NCBI GenBank assembly: GCA_964247085.1
Contig: CAXTSX010000003.1
Coordinates: forward strand, 62,001-126,000
Source of the DNA: JAAFHZ01 sp964247085
Lineage (GTDB): Bacteria > Cyanobacteriota > Cyanobacteriia > Cyanobacteriales > Chamaesiphonaceae
Length of the DNA stretch: 64,000 nucleotides
Direction: 5' to 3'
Positions 17,463 through 25,667 of this stretch are shown here, piece after piece; position 1 is the stretch's first letter; each line of letters starts with the position of its first letter. The notes beneath the pieces are model-generated. The model was not told the DNA's origin, ran no database searches, and saw only the letters and a list, made by a program, of their open reading frames with translations. Position numbers and translations under genes: made by a program.

Positions 17463-20400
17463 CTATTTGACAGTTGTTTTGATCTTGATATAACCGTAGG
17501 AAGTGGTGGGGATTCCGGCACCTGTTGAACCCATTAATGGATTGGTGGCGGTACCAACATCAACGACAACAACGTTGGTGGATAAATTAGTTCCGGTGTT
17601 GCCGGCTAAATTGCAACTAGTGGTGAGGGCTGGAGTGACGGTAGTGAATTGACCATTGTCAGTATCTACACTACTATTAGTGAGATATTTGACTGGATTA
17701 GTTCCTTCGCCTAGGGCAATTCCTTTGCCGACATTTGCCGCATTGAAATCTGGTTGGAAGGTGAGATTTTTATCCAACAAATCGCAGATTTGAGCTTGTT
17801 TTGCTTTGTTGTTACCCGCGTTGAGATAGTAAATCGTGTACTCGATTTCATCGCCTGGTTTGACTTTACCTGGAGCGAGTGCGCCGAGGGTGTAGGTATT
17901 GGTACAGGCATCGGTTGCGCCTGTTGCCCCTGGCCAATTACAGTTATTGTCGTTCAATGCGGTAGTGGTAGCACTGGTGTCATCAACGAAGAGGTTGAGT
18001 GGGGTATTATCATTAGGATTTTTGAGACTGTCTCCATTGATGGCTGTCACCCGTTTGACCATTAAGACGTTAGCTTTGGTATTACAAACCTGAGTCGTAG
18101 TAGCATTAACACCGAAGATGAAACCAGCATAAGGTTGTCCAGAATCCATCACCACTTCAATCGTATTCACCCCAGGTTGCCAACCTTGAGTCAGGTTAAC
18201 CGTTTTGAAAGCAGCGTAATCACCAGCATAGGGATTGCTCGCTGGAACTGGGCTGAGATTTTCAACCCCATTGACCTTAATGCTGCCAAATTGATTGTCT
18301 ACTGCGACACCAACGGGTAAGGAAATTGCGATGGTATTGGCATTGGCAGGTAAGGTAAGTTGCGCTTTGAACTTCACCCGCACCGTATCAGACGTGCCAA
18401 CAATCGGGATTCCACTACCATCTTCACCAATGTTGGCATCCAAGTCGGCATTGTTGTGATTACCATTGCTGTTTGTCGCAAGGCGGAATGGATAGCTAAC
18501 CCACCGGGCATTTGAGGGTTCATTCACCCAGGCACCAGAGGCGAGGTTGCCCACAACCACCGCAGGCATTGGCCCGACGGGACGGGGTGGCGCGTAGGGG
18601 GTGCTAGGGCCACTAGCAGGGCCAGCGATCCACTCGGCTGTCCAGTTGAGGTCGTTATCACCAACGTTTAGTTGTCCGCCACTTGCACTAATCCCTGTGG
18701 TCAATGAGGAGGTGAAGTTGGCGGTACAGGTTGCTGGTGCTGGTGGAGTGGCGAGGACTGTAGCCGCACGAATCCCGAAGTTTTCGTTGGTGAGATTTGT
18801 GGTGCCAGTGGTGAGGGCGATATCACCGAGGGTAGAGATGACGGGGTCGATTACGCCATTGACGATTTCGCCGGTATGATACCAACCAGTGGGGATTGTC
18901 GGCGTAGTGGGGGCGGTTGCACCTACGGCAACAGTATCGTCATTAGACAGTCGCAGTTTGACACTAGCGTTTTGGGTGACATTGCTGAGGGTGTAAGTAC
19001 CATCGGCGGCGACAGGGGCTTTATCGATGACTTTGCCAGAAGTATCGACGGCATAAACAGTCAGAGTCGATGAACCTGCATTGGTGCCAGCATCGCTACC
19101 ATCAAGTACGACGTTGGCATCGGCATCGCTGAAGACTTTACCACTAACTGTCACAGGTATGGGGCAAACCTGAGTCGTAGTAGCATTAACACCGAAGATG
19201 AAACCAGCATAAGGTTGTCNNNNNNNNNNNNNNNNNNNNNNNNNNNNNNNNNNNNNNNNNNNNNNNNNNNNNNNNNNNNNNNNNNNNNNNNNNNNNNNNN
19301 NNNNNNNNNNNNNNNNNNNCAAACCTGAGTCGTAGTAGCATTAACACCGAAGATGAAACCAGCATAAGGTTGTCCAGAATCCATCACCACTTCAATCGTA
19401 TTCACCCCAGGTTGCCAACCTTGAGTCAGGTTAACCGTTTTGAAAGCAGCGTAATCACCAGCATAGGGATTGCTCGCTGGAACTGGGCTGAGATTTTCAA
19501 CCCCATTGACCTTAATGCTGCCAAATTGATTGTCTACTGCGACACCAACGGGTAAGGAAATTGCGATGGTATTGGCATTGGCAGGTAAGGTAAGTTGCGC
19601 TTTGAACTTCACCCGCACCGTATCAGACGTGCCAACAATCGGGATTCCACTACCATCTTCACCAATGTTGGCATCCAAGTCGGCATTGTTGTGATTACCA
19701 TTGCTGTTTGTCGCAAGGCGGAATGGATAGCTAACCCACCGGGCATTTGAGGGTTCATTCACCCAGGCACCAGAGGCGAGGTTGCCCACAACCACCGCAG
19801 GCATTGGCCCGACGGGACGGGGTGGCGCGTAGGGGGTGCTAGGGCCACTAGCAGGGCCAGCGATCCACTCGGCTGTCCAGTTGAGGTCGTTATCACCAAC
19901 GTTTAGTTGTCCGCCACTTGCACTAATCCCTGTGGTCAATGAGGAGGTGAAGTTGGCGGTACAGGTTGCTGGTGCTGGTGGAGTGGCGAGGACTGTAGCC
20001 GCACGAATCCCGAAGTTTTCGTTGGTGAGATTTGTGGTGCCAGTGGTGAGGGCGATATCACCGAGGGTGGAGATAACGGGGTCGATCGTGCCGTTGAGAC
20101 TTTCACCAGTATGGTGCCAACCACTTGGTAAACTAGGGGCAGTGGGAGCCGTTGCGCTAATGGAGATCGTTGGGTCGTTAGATAGTCTCAGTTTGACAGT
20201 GGAATTTTTAGGCACACCAATCAAACTATAGGTACCATCGGAGGCAACAGTCGATTTGTCGAGCACTACACCAGTGCTACTAACGGCATAAATGGTTAAG
20301 TTGATCGAGCTAGCATTAGTACCAGTATCAGCTCCATTGATGGCTACATTGGCATCGGCATCGCTAAATACTTTACCACTGACGACAATTCCTGAAGCCA

Positions 20401-21217
20401 CAACCACATTTGCTGTCATAGTGGCACTAGCTTCCTGTCTATGTCCTGTGGCATCGCCATTAATGGGCACTCCGGTTACTTCACCAGAAATCGAACTAGG
20501 ATCGGTATTATCGACAGTATAGACATCATTAGTGCCCACAATGTAGGGTGTGTTGTTGGTATTAGCAGGAGTCGTTTGCCCTAAAGTAGCTGTGACGTTG
20601 CCACTAGCTATATTGACATTGACTGGGATACGTACCACAATTGCCGCACCAGCGGGAATCGAGCCGCCGGTGGTATTGCCACCTAATGTACCCCCGCCGA
20701 AGCTAGCAGTATCACCAGAAGCAGTAACATTAATTGGTGTTGCTAGAGTCGTTTTTACACCAGCAGCATCGACATAGGCGATGACTTGTAAGGTACCTTG
20801 AGTACCACCAGTGACAGCGGCATCTTTTGGTAAAAAGAATTTAGTGGGGTCGTTACCACTGTTGGTAATCGTAAAATCAAAGTTGCTAACAGCTCCATTT
20901 ATCACCCCAGTAGGGATAGTACCTGGGGTGATGGTAATCCCTGCAACTTCCGCAACGGTGACACTGACAGTGTTCGACACCACTGCCTCAGAACCCAAGC
21001 TCGGATCATCACTATCGGTAAAAGTACCCGTTGCTTGGTTATCGATCACAACGCTTGCAGCAGTAGGTGCAGCCAGCGCTGAAAACATACTCAAAGAATT
21101 GCTACCAGCGATCAGACCCAAAATGGTAATCGCTCTAGTTAAAGAATTAAAATATTGCTTGCTCATTTGGGAAGAGTGAGTTTTTTTTCTGGAAACTAAA
21201 GAAGGAAAGTTGGACAT
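17463..21217 (-). CDS. Giant DUF11/SdrD-B surface protein with duplicated 360-aa module, spans scaffold gap
   Basis: Start MSNFPSLVS, signal peptide after MSKQYFNSLTRA, ending near ALA-APTAA. The N-terminal FDFTITNSGNDPTKFFLP module precedes two copies of a 360-residue unit, each with an SdrD-B-like part (SGKVFSDADANV) and a part beginning CTANFTSSLTTGISASGG. The C-terminal module runs from VLMVKRVTAINGD to SYGYIKIKTTVK. The gap of 100 N (19220-19319) lies inside the second unit. Merging the 55 identical bases on either side removes 155 positions and restores one frame, giving about 1,199 residues; the actual copy number of the unit could be higher. Probably exported to the cell surface. Confidence 0.75.
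18085..18834 (-). repeat. Near-identical 750-bp repeat, copy 1
   Basis: Matches 19320-20069 without differences seen by eye. The homology continues beyond 18834 but at clearly lower identity, matching the SdrD-B part of the 360-codon module. Confidence 0.8.
19220..19319. other. Assembly gap of 100 N
   Basis: Exactly 100 unknown bases. The 55 bases on its left (19165-19219) are identical to the 55 on its right (19320-19374), the pattern left by a graph assembler with k=55 at a repeat boundary. The length is therefore a placeholder. Confidence 0.9.
19320..20069 (-). repeat. Near-identical 750-bp repeat, copy 2
   Basis: Second copy of 18085-18834. The boundary is near 20066, where ggtagagatg in copy 1 reads ggtggagata in copy 2 and divergence begins. 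Confidence 0.8.
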
Positions 21218-21330
21218 AACTAGAACGAATATTGTGGGTGTTTAACGGCAATCCAATGAGCTACTCTTTTCAGCATCAGGGTTTTTCACCCAAAATATTA
21301 GAGGACATCAGTTTTCTACTGCTAGCTAAT

Positions 21331-21455
21331 TTAAGGCTCTACTTCCATAGCGATAAAAGCACAGATCCAAATGCTAGACTTCCTTATATTTCCCACTGCT
21401 TGCCAAGAATTACTAGTAAAACCACCGAACTTATAGATAGTAGAAATACGCAGAA
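21331..21455 (-). promoter_or_regulatory. Conserved 5' region, copy 2 of 3
   Basis: Same block as upstream of 10783: ttaaggctctactt, then cacagatccaaatgctagac, gtaaaaccaccgaactt and aaatacgcag. It lies 114-238 bases upstream of the ATG at 21217. Confidence 0.55.
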
Positions 21456-21503
21456 AACATAAAATCGGCAAAATATACTTAAATTCTCGATCGCGCTAAT
21501 CAT

Positions 21504-21530
21504 AAAAAAAGCCCACCTTGATGAGTGAGC
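21504..21530 (-). terminator. Terminator-like hairpin
   Basis: gcccacctt and gatgagtgagc pair (with G-U pairs) and are followed on the minus strand by T7. Position and sequence correspond to 11046-11070 upstream of the paralogous gene. Confidence 0.7.
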
Positions 21531-21558
21531 TGGTTATTTTGAAAATAAAGGGCAAGTT

Positions 21559-21650
21559 TTAATTCATTTTTGTCCTGAAGCGACTACAGCCAAATGCCAG
21601 ACAAGAAAAACGACGTGTAAATACTTACTATTTCCGCCGCAGTCAGCCTT
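21559..21650 (-). pseudogene. Possible decayed DUF11 tail
   Basis: The final codons read AFGCSRFRTKMN and stop, similar in pattern to SYGFVRFQGRVK, and the reading frame upstream has ADCGGN like the DINCGG segment of other copies but is shifted. Weak on its own; supported by its place right after a family-type terminator. Confidence 0.35.
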
Positions 21651-21727
21651 GACCTCAACAACACCATCAGTCGTATAATAGAGTTTAGGTATGCATTTAA
21701 TTTGTAAATATCAAGCTGATTGACATG

Positions 21728-22021
21728 ATGAAATTACAGCAACTATTACAAGAGAAGCGCGAAGATATTCTTGCTGTTGCAGCGCGACATGGGGCGTTTA
21801 ACATACGTGTATTTGGTTCAGTCTCCAGAGGTGAAGAGACCGAAAACAGCGATATCGATCTGTTGGTCGATTACGACCTCAAAAAGGTTTCAGCTTGGTT
21901 CCCAGGGGGTTTATTGATGGATTTACAAGATTTACTCGATCGCAAGGTGGATATTGTGACAGAACAAGGGCTGAGTCATTTGATTAAAGACCGAGTCTTA
22001 GCAGAGGCCAAGTCTCTATGA
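21728..22021 (+). CDS. mntA: MntA-type nucleotidyltransferase antitoxin
   Basis: A minimal nucleotidyltransferase of 97 residues. The signature GSX10DXD is exact: G30-S31, ten residues, then D42-I-D44 (FGSVSRGEETENSDIDLLVD), with a third acidic residue in RKVDIVTE. MntA proteins add AMP units to the HEPN partner and so neutralise it. The ATG at 21728 is used; another ATG lies three bases upstream. The gene overlaps the HEPN gene by 4 bp (ATGA). Family and pairing are clear. Confidence 0.9.
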   Translation: MKLQQLLQEKREDILAVAARHGAFNIRVFGSVSRGEETENSDIDLLVDYDLKKVSAWFPGGLLMDLQDLLDRKVDIVTEQGLSHLIKDRVLAEAKSL

Positions 22022-22365
22022 ATTTGGAAAAAGACAAGGTTTATATCGAGCACATTTTGGAATGTATTGACAAAATCAATCTGTACACTGGCAATAATAA
22101 GGAAAGGTTTATCGATGATGATTTAGTACAAGATGGGGTCTTGCACCGTTTACAAACAATGGCCGAATCGACTCAACGGTTATCGGAAGATCTTAAGCAA
22201 AGTGCGATGGATATTGATTGGCGAGCTTTATCTGGGTTTAGAAATGTCCTAGTTCATGACTATCTAAGCGGTATCGATCTTAATCAAATCTGGGATATTA
22301 TTGATAATTATTTACCAGCACTGAAAAAGGCAGTTGAAGGCATTGCCAATAAAATATTGGAATGA
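22018..22365 (+). CDS. hepT: HepT-type HEPN ribonuclease toxin (DUF86)
   Basis: A 115-residue all-helical HEPN protein. The catalytic motif RX4HXY is present as R75-NVLV-H80-D-Y82, where the Tyr is the site that MntA modifies in this family. DUF86/HepT proteins are RNases that act on tRNA or mRNA. It is encoded downstream of, and coupled to, the mntA-like gene, on the plus strand, opposite to the surface-protein genes. Confidence 0.9.
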   Translation: MNLEKDKVYIEHILECIDKINLYTGNNKERFIDDDLVQDGVLHRLQTMAESTQRLSEDLKQSAMDIDWRALSGFRNVLVHDYLSGIDLNQIWDIIDNYLPALKKAVEGIANKILE

Positions 22366-22425
22366 AGCGAAGCTAAGGATCGTAGATTTAATAACGATCG
22401 CTACCAAAACTGGATGCTTTATCGC

Positions 22426-23009
22426 TTAATTTCTCTCAGATGATTCAAAAACAATTTCTTGATAGACATCCTCGATCGAGAAACTAAGATCGATCGATCT
22501 CAACTCAACAGCATCTCCAGCCTGATAATTCAAGATTTCCCACTTGCCCTGTACGTCTTTGTGGAACAGATCGATCGACATCTTATCAGCACTAGCCAAA
22601 ACATAATCTTGCAAAACAGGATTTCGTCGATACATCGTAAACTTATCTCCTCGGTCATAAGCAGCGGTACTAGGAGACAAAACTTCCACAATTAAGCAAG
22701 GGTAAGTAATATATTGGGCGGTAGTTTTATCTCTGTCATCACAGGTGACACTCACATCAGGGTGTACATAATCATTTGATCTAACAATATTTACCCTACA
22801 GTCAGAGTTAAGTGTCTTACAACCACGTCCCCGTAGGTGATTGTTCAGTAAAACAACAAAATTCACCGCAACTTCACTATGATTAACGGTGCCACCGGCA
22901 TGGCATACACTTCACCATCGATGTACTCATAGCGGTCTCGTTGTTGCTCTTCCCAAACAAAATATTCTTCAGGGGTGAATCGGGGCAGGTTATTTCGTAC
23001 TGCAATCAT
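22426..23009 (-). pseudogene. Uma2-family nuclease gene with frameshift
   Basis: The N-terminal part from ATG 23009 reads MIAVRNNLPRFTPEEYFVWE and DGEVYAMP. The frame then shifts by one base, and the rest reads GGTVNHSEVAVNFVVLLNNH through HPDVSVTCDDRD, IVEVLSPST and FESSERN. The total length (584 bp) equals an intact Uma2 gene less one base, so a single-base deletion near 22895 has broken it. The second half could still be translated from an ATG at 22866 as a 146-residue fragment. Uma2 proteins have a PD-(D/E)XK fold; biological role uncertain. Confidence 0.8.
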
Positions 23010-23042
23010 GGGAGCCTCTATTAGTTTGTTTGAAATATATTG

Positions 23043-23630
23043 CTAAAAAATCGAGCTTAGATCAAGTCTAAACCCAGGCAAAACATCTTCTCCATCAAGA
23101 CCATGAGGAGAGTCCAAGACTTCTACTGGCTGCCCTAGTCTATAAACTTCTACCTGCTGCTGTTGTGGATTAATTAACCAGCCCAAACGCACCCCATTAG
23201 CTTGATATTCCAACATTTTAGCCTGGAGAGTTTTGAGGCTATCAGTCATCGACCTCAGTTCAATCACAAAATCGGGGACGATCGCCGGAAAAGCAACTTT
23301 GGCAGAAACATTGGAAAATTTAGACTTTTCGATCCAAGTTACATCCGGCGACAAAACGGCTCCATTGGGCAGCGTAAAGCCACCAGAAGAATCAAAAACC
23401 TTACCTAGTTTAGCTTGCCGATTCCAGTTACCAATTTGAATAACTAAGTCTCCATTCCGCTCTGAGCTTTCCCATCCGGCTGGTACCATGACTATTACTT
23501 CTCCGTTGGCTGTTAACTCAAGTCTCATTTGTGGGTTGTCTTGACACAGTTGCTCAAACTCTCTATGAGTAAGCCGTAGAGTAATATGACTGATATCAAC
23601 TAACAATGGTCTGGTTTCTAGAGATTGCAT
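23043..23630 (-). CDS. Uma2-family PD-(D/E)XK protein
   Basis: A complete 195-residue Uma2 protein: MQSLETRPLLVDISHITLRL start, MVPAGWESSERNGDL in the middle, the acidic site at SPDV (D96) and PDFVIELRS (D120, E124), and GWLINPQQQQVEVYR near the end. Uma2 genes are extremely numerous in cyanobacteria; a nuclease fold is clear but cellular role is not. It is nearly identical to the copy at 24929-25516 and related to the broken copy at 35977. It lies 33 bases downstream of the frameshifted Uma2 gene's ATG on the same strand. Confidence 0.9.
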   Translation of the reverse strand: MQSLETRPLLVDISHITLRLTHREFEQLCQDNPQMRLELTANGEVIVMVPAGWESSERNGDLVIQIGNWNRQAKLGKVFDSSGGFTLPNGAVLSPDVTWIEKSKFSNVSAKVAFPAIVPDFVIELRSMTDSLKTLQAKMLEYQANGVRLGWLINPQQQQVEVYRLGQPVEVLDSPHGLDGEDVLPGFRLDLSSIF

Positions 23631-23672
23631 AATTCTTAGTTAATTACTAGTTCCCATTTTTCAGTGTAATCG

Positions 23673-23703
23673 ATCGCTTCGCTTGCGCCCAAGGCGATCG
23701 ACA
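23673..23703. repeat. Short HIP1-type palindromic repeat
   Basis: Sequence cgatcgcttcgcttgcgccc followed by aaggcgatcg forms an imperfect palindrome bounded by GATCG. A close variant is inserted in the Uma2 pseudogene at 36277-36316. Confidence 0.6.
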
Positions 23704-23720
23704 TCGTCAATTCAACCACC

Positions 23721-23948
23721 TTAATCTTCTAACCAGCCAAAGCGCAATTCAGGATAAGCACGAGCGATTCTACCAGACTTGAGCTTTGCATCGATCGCAT
23801 TGACAAGATCTCGCTGGATAGTACTATGTTTTCCTTGTGGTATAGGTTTTTGAATTACTTGACCATCGATAAACTCGCTAGCTGGCTTTGTTTCTGGTAA
23901 CTTTAGGAAAGTTTCGAGATCGATCAATCTAATTGGTGTTTGAACCAT
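23721..23948 (-). pseudogene. Truncated Uma2-family gene
   Basis: Encodes 75 residues, MVQTPIRLIDLETFLKLPET through ELRFGWLED, the N-terminal third of a Uma2 protein of about 190 residues. The PD-(D/E)XK acidic residues are missing because the gene ends early. A longer upstream start at 24065 exists, but the Uma2 homology begins at ATG 23948. Confidence 0.7.
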
Positions 23949-24034
23949 TGCCGCTACAAGGTGATGTATTAATAATATTTTAGTAAGTTGGGTTGATTTA
24001 GGGCAGTGCCGCTTTTGAATTCGATCTACAAAAG

Positions 24035-24643
24035 TTAGTATCTTTTGGGGATCTCTACCATCCACTTCAAAATACCTAAAATACGATCGATCGGGTTAAG
24101 GGGATATTCAGTAACGTCGATCGTCAAAACTGTTCCAGTTAGTTTCAAAAACTGCCACATGGTTCCAGTCGTGACACAACCGTAAATATTCGATACTTCC
24201 TCTCCTGCCGCTAAGTTAAACCTTTGCGCCGCAATCATCTCGGCGGCACACTGTCCCCAACCCACATTAAGCTCACCCTTTTTAGCCTCAATGATAATAA
24301 TTGCTGGAGCCTCAATATTTACTTCGGATTTTGATCGAGTCAACAAAAAATCACAAACTCCATTTAGCCCTGACTCCACATCAAGACTAAAGTCTGTGCC
24401 CGAAAAAAAACTGACCTGCCGATCGAGTAATTCTCGAAATTCAAATAGCAGTGGAGCAATAATAAGTTCCGATCGTACCTTCTCTGTTCCCAACGTAACC
24501 GCCAGTGGCGCTGACTTTGATAGCAAAGTAGCCAACCACTCACCAGGAGCAAGTGTGGGGACATCACTAAAAAATGGCTCAGTAATAACTTCAATTTGGA
24601 ATTGCCTCTTAACTTGAGCAATCGTAAAACTACTGTATAGCAT
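24035..24643 (-). CDS. PD-(D/E)XK-like restriction-type endonuclease protein
   Basis: A 202-residue protein from MLYSSFTIAQ. The likely nuclease core is GLNGVCDFLLTRS (D98), IIIIEAKKGEL (E119-x-K121) and GWGQCAAEM (Q131), the D...ExK...Q arrangement of restriction-like nucleases. This protein type is common in filamentous cyanobacteria, usually as a lone gene next to Uma2 genes; biological role unknown. The ATG at 24643 is chosen because the preceding 29 codons read a Uma2 remnant. It sits between the two halves of a duplicated Uma2 block. Confidence 0.75.
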   Translation of the reverse strand: MLYSSFTIAQVKRQFQIEVITEPFFSDVPTLAPGEWLATLLSKSAPLAVTLGTEKVRSELIIAPLLFEFRELLDRQVSFFSGTDFSLDVESGLNGVCDFLLTRSKSEVNIEAPAIIIIEAKKGELNVGWGQCAAEMIAAQRFNLAAGEEVSNIYGCVTTGTMWQFLKLTGTVLTIDVTEYPLNPIDRILGILKWMVEIPKRY

Positions 24644-24895
24644 AATTATTTGCTTGAGGCTCAAAAACAATTTCTTGATAGATATCTTCGATCGGGAAAC
24701 TAAGATCGATCGATGCCAACTCAACAGCATCTCCAGCCCGATAATTTAGGATATCCCACTTGCCCTGTGCGTCTTTATGGAACAGATTGCATACACTTCA
24801 CCATCAATATATTCATGGCGTTCTAGTTATTGCTCTTCCCAGGCAAAATATTCTTCAGGGGTGAATCGGGGCAAGTCATTTCGTATTGCAATCAT
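24631..24895 (-). pseudogene. Internally deleted Uma2 gene
   Basis: The 5' end reads MIAIRNDLPRFTPEEYFAWE and then hits a stop (EEQ, stop). Shortly after DGEVYAI the sequence jumps to the last third (KDAQGKWDILNYRAGDAVEL, in another frame). It is the counterpart of the frameshifted Uma2 gene at 22426-23009, lacking about 330 bp of its centre. Confidence 0.75.
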
Positions 24896-24928
24896 GGGAG
24901 CCTTTATTAGGTTGTCTAAAATATTCGG

Positions 24929-25516
24929 CTAAAAAATCGAGCTGAGATCAAGTATGAACTCAGGTAGAACATTTTCTCCGTCAAGACTATCGGGGGACTG
25001 TAATACTTCTACGGGTTGGCCGAGTCTGTAAATTTCGACTTGTTGTTGCTGAGGTTCAATGAGCCAGCCTAGGCGCACGCCGTTGGTTTGATACTCTAGC
25101 ATTTTGGCTTGAAGAGTTTTGAGGCTATCGGTCATTGATCTTAGTTCAAGGACAAAATCGGGGACGATCGCCGGAAAAGCAACTTTGGCAGAAATATCAA
25201 CAAATTTAGATTTTTCGATCCAACTCACATCTGGCGACAAAACAGCTCCATTGGGCAGCGCAAAGCCACCAGAAGAATCAAAAGCTTTCCCTAGTTTAGT
25301 GCGTTCATTCCAATTAAATATTTGAGATGCCAAATTCAGATTTCGTTCTGAGCTTTCCCATCCGGCTGGTACCATGATTATTACTTCTCCGTTAGCTGTT
25401 AACTCAAGTCTCATTTGTGGGTTGTCTTGACACAGTTGCTCAAACTCTCTATGAGTAAGCCGTAGAGTAATATGACTGATATCAACTAACAATGGTCTGG
25501 TTTCTAGAGATTGCAT
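24929..25516 (-). CDS. Uma2-family PD-(D/E)XK protein, duplicate
   Basis: A complete 195-residue protein differing from the 23043 copy at scattered positions, for example SERNLNLASQIFNWNERTKL versus SERNGDLVIQIGNWNRQAKL. The acidic site SPDV and PDFVLELRS is retained. The 5' flank including the start region is identical for over 100 bases in both copies, and each copy follows its upstream neighbour's start by 33 bases. This is a tandem duplication. Confidence 0.9.
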   Translation of the reverse strand: MQSLETRPLLVDISHITLRLTHREFEQLCQDNPQMRLELTANGEVIIMVPAGWESSERNLNLASQIFNWNERTKLGKAFDSSGGFALPNGAVLSPDVSWIEKSKFVDISAKVAFPAIVPDFVLELRSMTDSLKTLQAKMLEYQTNGVRLGWLIEPQQQQVEIYRLGQPVEVLQSPDSLDGENVLPEFILDLSSIF

Positions 25517-25590
25517 AATTCTTGGTTAATTACTAGTTCTCATTTTTCAGTGTAATCGATCTTGCTGGATTTGATTTTCTGGCTTTCACT

Positions 25591-25636
25591 AAAAAACCGA
25601 TCGAATTGAGCGGTGGTTGCTCTGTAATTCGATCGG
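25591..25636 (-). terminator. Rho-independent terminator of the 25668 gene
   Basis: Perfect 11-bp stem (ccgatcgaatt at 25597-25607, aattcgatcgg at 25626-25636) followed on the minus strand by six T residues. Confidence 0.9.
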
Positions 25637-25667
25637 CATAAAATCTTCTAATCTAAAAAATAATTAG

